DNA of 47,497 nt from an uncultured Granulosicoccaceae bacterium (GTDB lineage Bacteria; Pseudomonadota; Gammaproteobacteria; Granulosicoccales; Granulosicoccaceae), in contig CALHCI010000014.1 in NCBI GenBank assembly GCA_937931165.1, forward strand, positions 1 through 47,497, written 5' to 3'. This document shows, in pieces, positions 17,656 to 26,726 of the stretch (its first letter is position 1; each line of letters starts with the position of its first letter). Position numbers and translations under genes: made by a program. A model generated the notes under the pieces. The model ran no database searches, was not told the DNA's origin, and saw nothing but the letters and a program-made list of their open reading frames with translations.

Positions 17656-17950
17656 GAACGAGACCGAATACCTGCGGATCAATTTGATAGTTTGGCAACG
17701 GCACAACAAACCGGACAATCTTACCGAGACTGTCAAAATTTTCGGGACTCAACCGCGCGCGATCAATCGTGACATTGCAGGAATTTTCCAGAAACAACAC
17801 CAGCGATACAAAGCCGAGGCTGTCCAGAATGCCGGACTGCAGAAAGGACTTTTCATCGTCACCGTCGATAAGACCTTCCGCATCTCCAAAGTGATAATTA
17901 TCGTCCAGCCAGTCAATAATGACTTTTCTCAATTTTTGATTTTCTGTCAC
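17648..17950 (-). CDS. Acyl carrier protein (DltC-like position)
   Basis: A 100-residue four-helix carrier protein. The phosphopantetheine attachment site is Ser44 in GILDSLGFVSL; the second conserved helix, NFDSLGKIVRFV, follows about 28 residues later. It is acidic in helices 1-2. It starts at GTG 17950 with a strong AGGAG six bases upstream, 14 bases after the MBOAT stop, and its end overlaps the ligase start by eight bases. This tight coupling suggests that the ligase charges it and the membrane acyltransferase unloads it, as DltC does between DltA and DltB. It is unlikely to be the fatty-acid ACP, which is encoded elsewhere with fab genes. Confidence 0.88.
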   Translation of the reverse strand: MTENQKLRKVIIDWLDDNYHFGDAEGLIDGDDEKSFLQSGILDSLGFVSLVLFLENSCNVTIDRARLSPENFDSLGKIVRFVVPLPNYQIDPQVFGLVHE

Positions 17951-17964
17951 TACATACTCCTGAA

Positions 17965-19416
17965 TCAGAATTGCTGATAGATAAAGGTACCTTTGGAAAA
18001 CGGTACAATCAATATCAGTAAGGCTACCGCAAGCCCGTAGGCGAACCCTCGAACCAGCGGTGGAATTTTTAGATAAAAGTCCTTCAACCGGTGCAGCGGG
18101 TTAATCTCAACCAGATGCATACCAACGATAAACGCAAAGGACAACACAACCAGAGGGCTGATAGCAAGTGCTTCGGCACCGTTCGACTGAAAAAGCCCTT
18201 TAAAGTAATTAACTGCCACCTGCATATCCGGGGCTCTGAAAGGGACCAGCGTTAACACGAAAAACAGCAGTGTCAGCAACCAGCTCACCAGTGAGTAAAC
18301 GCTCGATTTTCGAATCGTTACAAAGGCCCGGTTGCGTCGACACCAGCTGCGATACAACACATCCCAGTTACGCTGTACTACCATACCCAGTGCATGCATC
18401 AACCCCCAACAGACATAGGTCCACGCAGCGCCATGCCAGAGACCTGAAGTCGCAAATACAATCAACAGACCAAGATCCATTCGGCTTCGAAACCAGCCTT
18501 TGCTGGTAGTCAACGGGGTAAAGATATATTCGAACAACCACCTGTTGAGCGTAATATGCCAGCGTCGCCACAATTCCGGCAGGCTTCGACTGATAAACGG
18601 TGCATTGAAGTTTTGCGGCAGTTCTATTGCAAACACCCTTGCGGTACCGATTGCCATTAAACTGTATCCGGCAAAGTCTGCAAACACCTGCCCGGCGAAA
18701 GCAAATACACCCAGCCATAAATACAACGTTGAATATAACTCGGGGGACGTGAAGGCCCGGGAAACGATACTCTCTCCCAGTATTTCCCCAACGAATGCCT
18801 TAAGCGTATAGCCGAGTAAAAAAGCGAAGCAACCCGCTGTAATCCACTGAGGAGTCAGTGTTCTTGCCTTTTGCAATTGCGGCAACAACTCAGAACCACG
18901 GGAGATTGGGCCCGCTGCTACTTGCCCGAAAAAGCAGACAAACAAAGAAAAATCCAGTAATGAATCGGCAGGTTTGATTCTGCGCCAGTAGGTATCGAGC
19001 ACATACCCTACCCTCTGCAGAGTCCAGTAAGAGATACCAAGCGGCAGAATCAGCTTTAACACCGGCAGGCTGTTCTGAATACCTATGCTTTGCAACGCAT
19101 CATTGGCTGCTGTCGCAAAAAACCCGGCGTATTTGAAAAAACCGAGACAACCCAGACTGAAGACCAAACTGATTACCAGCAGCCGTTTCCGTTTACTTTC
19201 ATCGGTGGATTCATCAGCAAACTTGCGACTGACGTAATAGTCCAGCCATGTGCCGGCAACGATAAGAATCAATAGCTGCCAGTGCCATGAACCATAGAAC
19301 AGATAGCTTGCCGCCAGCAGAATAAAGTTCTGATAAACCCGCTTTGCCGGACCCAGCCAGTACAACAAAAAAACTACTGGCAGGAAAAAAAGAAACTCAA
19401 TGTTGGTGAAGCTCAT
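17965..19416 (-). CDS. MBOAT family membrane O-acyltransferase (DltB/AlgI-like)
   Basis: A 483-residue polytopic membrane protein with 10 or more helices. It starts with the family's SFTNIEFLFFLPVVFLLYW. It contains LGISYWTLQRVGYVLD near 126-140, AAGPISRGSELLPQL near 167-181 and RRWHITLNRWLFEYI near 284-298. The catalytic-type histidine is His328 in SGLWHGAAW, with His341 in the next helix. MBOAT enzymes of this branch pass acyl groups across the inner membrane onto periplasmic polymers. The start overlaps the stop of the SGNH-like gene as ATGA, so the two are translationally coupled. Acyl donor (inference): the carrier protein encoded immediately downstream. Confidence 0.93.
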   Translation of the reverse strand: MSFTNIEFLFFLPVVFLLYWLGPAKRVYQNFILLAASYLFYGSWHWQLLILIVAGTWLDYYVSRKFADESTDESKRKRLLVISLVFSLGCLGFFKYAGFFATAANDALQSIGIQNSLPVLKLILPLGISYWTLQRVGYVLDTYWRRIKPADSLLDFSLFVCFFGQVAAGPISRGSELLPQLQKARTLTPQWITAGCFAFLLGYTLKAFVGEILGESIVSRAFTSPELYSTLYLWLGVFAFAGQVFADFAGYSLMAIGTARVFAIELPQNFNAPFISRSLPELWRRWHITLNRWLFEYIFTPLTTSKGWFRSRMDLGLLIVFATSGLWHGAAWTYVCWGLMHALGMVVQRNWDVLYRSWCRRNRAFVTIRKSSVYSLVSWLLTLLFFVLTLVPFRAPDMQVAVNYFKGLFQSNGAEALAISPLVVLSFAFIVGMHLVEINPLHRLKDFYLKIPPLVRGFAYGLAVALLILIVPFSKGTFIYQQF

Positions 19417-20453
19417 TGCGCCACCTTCTGATCACTATCCGGCACCACATTCAATAGAAATTGAAAGTCGTTATCCAGGGCATAATCAGACCACTTAAGG
19501 TTACCCGCAACATTAACGTGGTCGAGGTCTAACATGAACTCTGAATCGTCGAGTATACCGAGCGTCATATCTACCACTCTGACATCGTTTTCACCACCAT
19601 AGGCCATCATGGATTCTGCAAACGGTGTGATTGTATTGTTAAGACCGGCCTCGGTAATGGTATCCGGCTTCAGCGGGAACAACACAATGGTCAGATCAAG
19701 GTCATGCGATTTTGTAAACGCGACAAATCTATCCATCGCCTGCATATCCATTTCAGACAAATAACACTCGTGACCATTCTCGATATCGTCATGCCAACGT
19801 GAAAGCGTTTGCTGATATTCATCTTCGGGCAAACCACCAAGTACCATGACACGGAGAAAATTTGTAAATCGACTGAAATTTTCGCTGATCGCAAACCGGG
19901 TTTTTACTAATGCCGAACCCGACATGATGTGACGCCACAGATTGCGCACATAATTTCGATTGAGATCGTTGGCACCGGTTTTTGTAAAATCGGAGACATA
20001 GTGCCTGGCTGTCCAGCCGTGAGTGACAATATTGTGCGCGGTTTCAGCGGGTAGCTCTTTGCGACAGGTATCCCACCAGGTGATACCAAACATGACATGC
20101 GTCAGTGGTTCACGCACAAGCCCGTTACTATCAGTAATTAACGGCTTTACCCTTTGATCGAACACCCACTCCATGGCGTGGACTTTTCCCGCTTCCAATG
20201 CCACGGCGATGAGATCAGACTGATTTCCGGTCCGTTCTCGCAGGCGGTTTCCAAGAATATGAAAGGAGCGCCCGTGGCTGGAACTCATCGCCAACACGTT
20301 GGGCACACGTTGAAGATCTGATAGCCCTTCGCGTACCTGACGCTTCGCGGGAACATTGTAAAACGAGCGCATGAGCAAATCAGCGCAGACAAGCGCCAGC
20401 ACAATGCCGAGCGCAAGCAACGACAATGATCGCCATGTGTTGTTCGTACTCAA
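19413..20453 (-). CDS. Membrane-anchored SGNH/DltD-like acyl-transfer partner protein
   Basis: A 346-residue protein with one N-terminal membrane helix (about residues 9-28) and a periplasmic domain. Two features fit the SGNH/DltD/AlgX-like group: an early MSSSHGRSF (56-64) that may supply the nucleophilic serine, and a late DLDHVNVAG (309-317), whose Asp and His are in the position of the second catalytic block. The middle is not similar to anything I recognise, so assignment to DltD is by topology, motifs and gene context. The frame opens at TTG 20453; no upstream ATG is possible because a stop lies eight codons before it. It is the first gene of the four-gene acylation operon. Confidence 0.7.
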   Translation of the reverse strand: MSTNNTWRSLSLLALGIVLALVCADLLMRSFYNVPAKRQVREGLSDLQRVPNVLAMSSSHGRSFHILGNRLRERTGNQSDLIAVALEAGKVHAMEWVFDQRVKPLITDSNGLVREPLTHVMFGITWWDTCRKELPAETAHNIVTHGWTARHYVSDFTKTGANDLNRNYVRNLWRHIMSGSALVKTRFAISENFSRFTNFLRVMVLGGLPEDEYQQTLSRWHDDIENGHECYLSEMDMQAMDRFVAFTKSHDLDLTIVLFPLKPDTITEAGLNNTITPFAESMMAYGGENDVRVVDMTLGILDDSEFMLDLDHVNVAGNLKWSDYALDNDFQFLLNVVPDSDQKVAQ

Positions 20454-20612
20454 GGAGTTTACCTGGTTACCTGATTAAACCCGAGGTTCGGACATGCGTG
20501 CGGCCACTCTCCAGCGCGGCTGGACAACCCTGAACCCAAGTATACTCAGGCCTGAGGAACAGAGGTGGGATCCATTACCAAAATCGGAGTTTTTTCCAAA
20601 TACGGAAATAGT

Positions 20613-21407
20613 TCAATATGCAGGCAGGCGGATATCCCGCTCCGAATTGTCTTTCACCGGATTTACCCAGTGATACCACAGCAGCCCCAGATACTCATGT
20701 AAAACACTGTGAGACAGAGCCAGTGACTTGCTGTCCGGCAGCCAGTACCCCCAATGGTGCCAAGGAAAACGGGTACTCAGTTCTGTGGGCCCTGGCAGCA
20801 CGGTAAATCCGGCAAGCTCGAACAACTTCACCGCACGCTGCATGTGATAGGAGTGCGTGACAACGATCACTTTGTTTATACCCAGCGGGAGCAGAGTCTC
20901 GGCACTGAACAATGCATTCTGCCAGGTGGTGGCACTACGTTCTTCGCGCCAGCGCGCTTTGATGCCGTACACCTCAAGTGCCCGCTCCAGCACCACTGAG
21001 TGAATATCCTGATCACGATTCATCGGGCCGCCAGTCAGCATCACCGGTAACCCGGTCTGCTGCTGTAGGAAAGCTGCATAGTGCAGCCGTGTGAGTCCGT
21101 AGGCAGTAGGTGCAGCACGATGATTGTATTCGGCTGCCCGGTCATAGTGCGCGGCACCGAGCACCACAATTGCCTGCGGTGATTCCAGCGCAATGGTGGC
21201 CGCATCAATCGCAGGATAACGCTCAATCGATTCGTGTAGTAAAGACGAAAACAACGGTGTTGCGAGCAACCACAGACTGATCAACCCGCCCATCATCAAC
21301 GATATTGATAGCCGCTTAAAAAAACGCAGCAGCAACAGACCGACGACAATTGCCAGAATGTTTACTGCCGGCGGCATAAGTGACGCCGACACCAGAGTTC
21401 TTAGCAC
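20613..21407 (-). CDS. ElyC/SanA/YdcF family (DUF218) envelope protein
   Basis: A 264-residue protein with two N-terminal membrane helices and a DUF218 domain. Conserved pieces are AIVVLGAAHYDRAAEY, LTGGPMNRDQ, TWQNALFSAETL and VIVVTHSYHMQRAVKLFELAGF. E. coli ElyC (about 259 residues) affects envelope biogenesis and lipid-carrier use. The frame runs to 21473, but that overlaps the preceding gene; GTG 21407 is preferred because it lies 16 bases after that stop with GGGGAAAG about eight bases upstream. It is the last gene of the long importer/catabolic run, yet its role is more likely linked to the envelope operon beside it. Confidence 0.8.
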   Translation of the reverse strand: MLRTLVSASLMPPAVNILAIVVGLLLLRFFKRLSISLMMGGLISLWLLATPLFSSLLHESIERYPAIDAATIALESPQAIVVLGAAHYDRAAEYNHRAAPTAYGLTRLHYAAFLQQQTGLPVMLTGGPMNRDQDIHSVVLERALEVYGIKARWREERSATTWQNALFSAETLLPLGINKVIVVTHSYHMQRAVKLFELAGFTVLPGPTELSTRFPWHHWGYWLPDSKSLALSHSVLHEYLGLLWYHWVNPVKDNSERDIRLPAY

Positions 21408-21423
21408 TGGTCTTTCCCCGGAA

Positions 21424-22551
21424 CTACGCAGAAACCAGCGCGGCACCACTGGCAAGCGCTGCCAGTTTTGCATAGGCGATATCCGGATCTACCGACCCAA
21501 ACCCTGCAAACGTACCGAAACCACAATCTGTTCCGGCAATCACTCTTTCCGCACCCACAATGTCAACAAACTTCTGAATGCGCTGCGCTACCAGTTGTTC
21601 GTGTTCAACAAAGTTGGTGGTGGTATCCAACACGCCAGGCACCAGTACGACATCATCCGGAATTGCGTTTTTCTGTTGCTCGAAGACTGACCATTCGTGA
21701 GCGTGACGCGGGTTGGACGTTTCAAACAACAAATAGCGTGCTTTGGTTTTTAACAACGTGGGCAGCATTTTTTCCATGGAAATATCACAAGTGTGTGGCC
21801 CCTCGTAGTTGCCCCAACAGATATGCACCCTGACACGCTCCATAGGGACATTTTCCAGCGCATGATTTAACGCCTCGATATGCGACTGCGCAATCGCCAG
21901 AAACTCATCATCAGAAAGATCAGTAAATAACATATGACGCGACAGCGCAAGATCAGGGCAATCGAGCTGCAGGTCAAGCCCGTTAGCGATAATGGTTTCG
22001 TATTCTTCCTTCATGGCATCTGCAAGTGCGGCGAGATACTGCTCTCTGCTGCCATAGTGACTGTTTTGCAAAAACAGTGAAATCACTCCGGGAGATGCAG
22101 CGTTCATAAAACCGCGATCGATACCATGCGCTGCCATCGCAGCTTTAAGGTTATCGATATCTTTCTGTAGTTCTCCCTGGCCTTTCGAGCGGACATCACC
22201 TGTACACATCGGCCTTGCATATTGCGGCGTACCACCTGACTCTGCAATGCGTTTTAAAAAACTCGGAAACTGCAGCAGGTCAGCCGGCGCATTGCGATCA
22301 CTGTCACCCGAAAAGCCGGTATAGCGATCTTTAACATAAGTGGCATAGGAAATTTTAGAGGTTTCACCATCCGAAACGATATCGACACCGGCCTGCTTTT
22401 GTCGCGCGACAGTTTCATTGACTGCCTTCGCCATTTGCGCATCGAATGCCGGCTCATCGTAGGGTTCTTCCCGTTCTCTTTTAAAAAGGAAATCCACGAC
22501 CTCCTGCGAGCGCGGCAACGAACCAACGTGTGTGGTGAGAATTTTTGTCAT
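21424..22551 (-). CDS. Cobalamin-independent methionine synthase-like protein (MetE C-terminal-domain family)
   Basis: A 375-residue TIM-barrel protein corresponding only to the catalytic C-terminal half of MetE. It begins with the family's THVGSLPR. Zinc ligands are all visible: His243 and Cys245 in VHICWGNYEGPH, Glu277 in LFETSNPRH and Cys343 in GTDCGFGTF. Family members transfer alkyl groups to a thiol; they include core methionine synthases and epoxyalkane:coenzyme M transferases. Sitting at the end of a catabolic operon behind a cupin, it is more likely to take a methyl or other alkyl group from the imported compound than to be the housekeeping methionine synthase. The reaction is not established. 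Confidence 0.85.
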   Translation of the reverse strand: MTKILTTHVGSLPRSQEVVDFLFKREREEPYDEPAFDAQMAKAVNETVARQKQAGVDIVSDGETSKISYATYVKDRYTGFSGDSDRNAPADLLQFPSFLKRIAESGGTPQYARPMCTGDVRSKGQGELQKDIDNLKAAMAAHGIDRGFMNAASPGVISLFLQNSHYGSREQYLAALADAMKEEYETIIANGLDLQLDCPDLALSRHMLFTDLSDDEFLAIAQSHIEALNHALENVPMERVRVHICWGNYEGPHTCDISMEKMLPTLLKTKARYLLFETSNPRHAHEWSVFEQQKNAIPDDVVLVPGVLDTTTNFVEHEQLVAQRIQKFVDIVGAERVIAGTDCGFGTFAGFGSVDPDIAYAKLAALASGAALVSA

Positions 22552-22593
22552 GGCAAAGTTATCTGATAAATACGGTGATAGACAGGCTTGATA

Positions 22594-23559
22594 CTACAGC
22601 CAGTGCGTCGGACCGGCGGGATCGTCGGTATTGCGCACCCTGAACAGACTCGCCTCTCCAGTCATAGAAGGTTGCAACGAATAACTCATGCCCGGCTGCA
22701 CTGCACAGGTGTCTCCGGGCGCGAGAATCTCTTCGCCCTCCGGCCAGCTTATTTTCCAGTGGCCATGCATCGCCATTAACACATCATGGCGACCACTATT
22801 GATGAGTTCAGCTGATGCGGATTTACCCGTGATCATCTCAACAGTAAAGCCGGGTTTATCTTTCAACAGACCGTTTTCACCCAGCACCAGTGCAGGCTGA
22901 CGGTCTGCTGCTGCAACCATATCCCAGTAACGCGCAACAAAACGCTGCGCTACTTCAGCGCTTTCAGGTTCAATAAGCGCAGACGCTTCAGTTTCCGGCA
23001 TCAGTGGCATAGGCGCGACATTATCCGGTAGTTGCTGTCCCTGCCTGGTGTCGTACAGTGTGCCGTTTTCGCCTAGCACCAGACCATGCGCTGTGGCTTC
23101 CTGTATTACCTGTGGCGCCCAGTCGACTCCGCCACCAGCGTCGTCGCCACCAAGCACCGCCATAATCATTCCGTAGTCCGTGCCAATATTTTCAAACCCG
23201 CGAAACATACCGGTGGGGATATTGATGAGATCCCCCGCTTCCAAAGTGACTTCACCGGCATCGCCATAACGCCCCCAGAAAAAACGCCACCGTCCTGTGA
23301 GAACAAAAAACACTTCGGCGGTGGTATGCGTATGCAGCGAGTTACGAACCCGCGGCGGCTGCCCGGCAGCACCGATGTTGAAGCCGGGGGCATCATTGAT
23401 GTGCACGTGCTGATCGGGGCTTTCCGATACCCCGGCACCAATAATAGTGAAGTTTTCTTTTTGATCTGAACCTGGAGTATGTGCGTCGATAAACGCAGTC
23501 TTGCACGGCTTAAGTTCGCCATACCTGACAATACGCTGCCTCATTTGCTGATGTGTCAC
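22594..23559 (-). CDS. Two-domain cupin protein (bicupin)
   Basis: A 321-residue protein with two cupin barrels. The N-terminal barrel carries NSLHTHTTAEVFFVLTGRW with the His-x-His metal site and EAGDLINIPTGMFRGFEN. The C-terminal barrel (about 235-310) has HDVLMAMHGHWKISW and APGDTCAVQPGMSYSL but lacks the first HxH pair. Such bicupins are often dioxygenases, isomerases or decarboxylases acting on small organic acids. It starts at GTG 23559, overlapping the upstream stop as GTGA, so it is translationally coupled to the SnoaL-like gene. Reaction unknown. Confidence 0.82.
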   Translation of the reverse strand: MTHQQMRQRIVRYGELKPCKTAFIDAHTPGSDQKENFTIIGAGVSESPDQHVHINDAPGFNIGAAGQPPRVRNSLHTHTTAEVFFVLTGRWRFFWGRYGDAGEVTLEAGDLINIPTGMFRGFENIGTDYGMIMAVLGGDDAGGGVDWAPQVIQEATAHGLVLGENGTLYDTRQGQQLPDNVAPMPLMPETEASALIEPESAEVAQRFVARYWDMVAAADRQPALVLGENGLLKDKPGFTVEMITGKSASAELINSGRHDVLMAMHGHWKISWPEGEEILAPGDTCAVQPGMSYSLQPSMTGEASLFRVRNTDDPAGPTHWL

Positions 23560-24563
23560 GGGTTATTACCTTGCATGAGAATTTGTTTCCAAATCGCTAT
23601 CTCATCATATAGTGCATATTCTCGTCTGATGGAAACCCCGTTGTCACCAAACGGCCCGAACTCCGCATGACACATACCCATCACATGAACATGCGCACCG
23701 GTCGGCTTGCCAAAAGCACCCCAGCCTTCATGGAGACCATCGAGTGACCAGCGGATAGCAGCGCGAGGGGATAACATAGACGCATCCATACCGATCTGAT
23801 GGTGAATCGTGAAAACGGCATTTGGAAACGATGACCGCAGCCCCAGCCAGAACTCGTCTACCGAGCGATGAGAAATACCTGACACACCACCGGCATACCC
23901 GGTTTGTACCGCGCGATCGTATTCCACCGGTATTAGCGCAAACTCTTTTGCCATTAGCCGGTTAAGAATATCAGCGTATCTGGCGCCCCACGGGTTGTCG
24001 TTACCGGTACCAACGTAGTCTCCCGAAATATCAATCGCCGGTGTAAACGGCTTTGTGCATTGATCAGCACCGCCTTCTTTCTCTATCAGTTTTCTGGCAA
24101 ATGATTTCGGGTTCATACCAAACTGCCGAACCAGCGCGCCATAATCACGAACCAGCCATTCATCAAAAATGGTGTTGTCCTTAGCGGCACAGTCTGCAAT
24201 CACTCGAATCTGAAACCGCTTACCTGATGCTTTACCAAACAGCCCGTCACGGGTATGCGTGCCTGTAGTGAGAATGCGATGGGAAGACAGTAGCTGCGTC
24301 TCCGGTGTGCCGGACCAAATCACATCTTCACCAAACAGTTCACGATCAGGAAACTCGTTAACCGTTGCCATGGTAGCGGCTATTACTTCCTGGTTACCCT
24401 TTTGAATACCCATTGGGGTACGCACCGGTATATCTTCAGAGTAATAGTGATTAAGCGTACCGATACCGCGATTTTCCCAGATCTCACGGGTGATACCAAT
24501 AATATAGTCAGGAAAGTCTTCCCACTTCGGGTCGAACCCGCTCAGCTTGCTGTTGCTCGTCAT
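23556..24563 (-). CDS. Tandem SnoaL/NTF2-like domain protein
   Basis: A 335-residue protein that looks like two NTF2-like cone folds in a row, roughly 10-145 and 180-325. The N-terminal half includes IWENRGIGTLNHYYSEDIPV. The C-terminal half includes the similar SFPNAVFTIHHQIG and HVHVMGMCHAEFGP. NTF2-like/SnoaL domains act as ester cyclases, dehydratases, isomerases or simply binding proteins. The frame extends to 24575, but ATG 24563 overlaps the SDR stop as ATGA and is the better start. It is coupled on both sides (SDR before, cupin after), so it very likely works on the same pathway intermediate. Confidence 0.7.
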   Translation of the reverse strand: MTSNSKLSGFDPKWEDFPDYIIGITREIWENRGIGTLNHYYSEDIPVRTPMGIQKGNQEVIAATMATVNEFPDRELFGEDVIWSGTPETQLLSSHRILTTGTHTRDGLFGKASGKRFQIRVIADCAAKDNTIFDEWLVRDYGALVRQFGMNPKSFARKLIEKEGGADQCTKPFTPAIDISGDYVGTGNDNPWGARYADILNRLMAKEFALIPVEYDRAVQTGYAGGVSGISHRSVDEFWLGLRSSFPNAVFTIHHQIGMDASMLSPRAAIRWSLDGLHEGWGAFGKPTGAHVHVMGMCHAEFGPFGDNGVSIRREYALYDEIAIWKQILMQGNNP

Positions 24564-25324
24564 CCTGCTGTCCATCCACCATCAATTTTTAAAGAGGTGC
24601 CCGTCACCAGCGCCGACGCATCTGATGCCAGATACAACACAGCACCCATAATGTCTTCGACTTCACCAATACGGTCTAGCTTGATCTTGGACTTGATCCA
24701 ATCAAGACGCTCCGGGTTACTGAAAGTCACTTCTGTAAGCGGTGTTTTTATAAAGGTTGGGCAAATGGAGTTAACCCGAATGTTGTCCGGCCCCCACTCT
24801 ATCGCCATCGATTTGATCATCCCCTCAAGCGCATGTTTTGACGCACAGTACACCGTACGATCAATACCACCGACATGTCCCATTTGCGATGAGACGTGAA
24901 TAATCGAGCCACCGGTGCCCTGCTTTACCATGCCATGCGCGACACCGACTGACGCAAAATAGGCACCACGCACGTTAGTATCCATCACCAATTGATAGTC
25001 AGCCACTGACGTCTCCAGTGCTGGCGCGTGCGCGGCAGTCCCGGCAGAGTTAACCAGCACATCAAACGCAGACTGCGTTTTAAATGCCCTGGTCATGGCT
25101 TCTGTATCACTGATATCCATCAGTAACGCCTCAGCCGAATACCCTGCATCGGTGACCGCACTTACGGCTTCTTCAAGGGTTTGCTGTGTACGTGCCGCCA
25201 TCACAACATGCGCACCTGCCTCTGCCAGGGCAACCGCACAACCAAATCCGATACCACTGGAGGCACCGGTAACCAGTGCTCTTTTATTATCCAGCCGGAA
25301 AGATGGTGTATTTGGAAGTTTCAA
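24560..25324 (-). CDS. Classical short-chain dehydrogenase/reductase (SDR)
   Basis: A 254-residue SDR with every classical element: cofactor motif GASSGIG at 20-26, NSAG near 92, catalytic Ser in HVSSQMG, Tyr and Lys in YCASK, and a C-terminal GTSLKIDGGWTAG. It would oxidise or reduce a hydroxyl/keto group of the imported compound or its product. The only in-frame start that keeps the N terminus is TTG 25324, preceded by AGGATG eight bases upstream. It follows the HisD-family gene by 27 bases. Confidence 0.92.
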   Translation of the reverse strand: MKLPNTPSFRLDNKRALVTGASSGIGFGCAVALAEAGAHVVMAARTQQTLEEAVSAVTDAGYSAEALLMDISDTEAMTRAFKTQSAFDVLVNSAGTAAHAPALETSVADYQLVMDTNVRGAYFASVGVAHGMVKQGTGGSIIHVSSQMGHVGGIDRTVYCASKHALEGMIKSMAIEWGPDNIRVNSICPTFIKTPLTEVTFSNPERLDWIKSKIKLDRIGEVEDIMGAVLYLASDASALVTGTSLKIDGGWTAG

Positions 25325-25351
25325 ATGAAATTCATCCTATTGGTTTACCCA

Positions 25352-26668
25352 CTACACGGGTGGCTCTACGGCAGTGCCATACTCGACGTTTCGCCCACCA
25401 TAGCGCCGCACACGAACGTTACACTGCTCTGCATGCCCGACAAAACCTTCCAGCATGCACAGTCGCGACCCATACTCACCCATCAGTGTGGCGGCTTCAT
25501 CGTTGAGAATTTTCTGGTAACTGTGCGTTTTCAGAAACTTACCGACCCACAACCCGCCAGTGTAACGACCGGCTTTCTTTGTAGGCAGTGTGTGATTAGT
25601 ACCAATGACTTTATCTCCATTGGCAACATTCGTTCTTGCACCCAAAAACAACGCACCGTAACAGGTCATGTTTTCAAGAAACCAGTCATCACGGTCTGTC
25701 ATCACCTGTACATGCTCAGAGGCGATGTCATCAGCCACCTGCAACATCTCTTCGTAGGTATCACAAACGATAACCTCACCATAGTCACGCCAACTGACAC
25801 CGGCAGTCTCAGCGGTAGGCAGAATCTTTAACAACCGATCGATTTCGAGCATCGTGTCTTTGGCCAGTTGTTCCGAGTTGGTTAACAACACCGCCGGAGA
25901 GTTGTAACCATGCTCTGCCTGCCCGAGCAAATCAGTTGCGCACAACTCGGCATCTACCGTGTCGTCTGCAATGATCATCGTTTCGGTGGGACCTGCAAAA
26001 AGATCTATCCCGACACGCCCGAAGAGTTGTCGCTTTGCCTCGGCAACAAAAGCGTTACCGGGGCCGACAATCATATGACAGGGTTCAATAGACTCCGTAC
26101 CAAGCGCCATAGCACCCACCGCCTGAATACCACCGAGCACATAAATTTCGTGTGCACCACCAAGTTTCATCGCAGCGACAATGGCCGGGTGTGGCTCACC
26201 GTTTTGCGGGGGGGCGGCGGCAACAATACGTGGCACACCAGCCACAGACGCCGTTAGCACAGACATATGTGCGGAAGCGACCATTGGGAACTTTCCCCCG
26301 GGCACATAACAACCAACCGATTGCACCGGTATATTTTTATGGCCAAGGATAACACCCGGCATAGTCTCAACTTCAACATCCGTCATCGAGGCGCGCTGGA
26401 CTTCAGCAAATTTGCGGATCTGCGTTTGTGCGAACTCTATGTCCTGCATTTCACGCTTTGACACTTTACTGATAGCCGCTTCAACTTCACTATCAGTCAA
26501 TCGAAAGCTAGTCGGTGCGTAGTGATCAAATTTTTCTGAAAGACGTTTGACCGCAACATCACCTTCCTTGTCTATCTCAGACAATATGCCTTCAACAGTT
26601 TCGCGCACCTTAGAATCGGTTTCAGCTCGTTGCTCTGCACTTAATGCTGTTTTTAAATGTCGAATCAT
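25352..26668 (-). CDS. Histidinol-dehydrogenase-family zinc enzyme in a catabolic operon
   Basis: A 438-residue HisD-family protein. All residues known to matter in HisD appear to be present: zinc-site residues Gln250, His253, Asp352 and His412, catalytic Glu318-His319 in IASEHVQVM, and His359 in GTNHTLPT. HisD catalyses a four-electron alcohol-to-acid oxidation with NAD. Relatives in catabolic operons, such as HpsN for sulfopropanediol, oxidise other polar alcohols. The company of an importer and catabolic genes, with no his genes nearby, points to such a role. The frame extends to a TTG at 26680, but ATG 26668 has GGAG six bases upstream and is preferred. The actual alcohol is unknown. Confidence 0.88.
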   Translation of the reverse strand: MIRHLKTALSAEQRAETDSKVRETVEGILSEIDKEGDVAVKRLSEKFDHYAPTSFRLTDSEVEAAISKVSKREMQDIEFAQTQIRKFAEVQRASMTDVEVETMPGVILGHKNIPVQSVGCYVPGGKFPMVASAHMSVLTASVAGVPRIVAAAPPQNGEPHPAIVAAMKLGGAHEIYVLGGIQAVGAMALGTESIEPCHMIVGPGNAFVAEAKRQLFGRVGIDLFAGPTETMIIADDTVDAELCATDLLGQAEHGYNSPAVLLTNSEQLAKDTMLEIDRLLKILPTAETAGVSWRDYGEVIVCDTYEEMLQVADDIASEHVQVMTDRDDWFLENMTCYGALFLGARTNVANGDKVIGTNHTLPTKKAGRYTGGLWVGKFLKTHSYQKILNDEAATLMGEYGSRLCMLEGFVGHAEQCNVRVRRYGGRNVEYGTAVEPPV

Positions 26669-26726
26669 AAAAATCTCCAACTAAGCCCAAAGCGTACTGC
26701 AGACGCCCGCGCTTAAGTTTGAATGG

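Noticed and set aside
25181-25831. 216-codon plus-strand frame
   Set aside because: Antisense to the SDR and HisD-family genes and crosses both; no protein features.
25352-26668. Housekeeping histidinol dehydrogenase of histidine biosynthesis
   Set aside because: No his genes nearby and the gene is embedded in a transport/catabolic operon.
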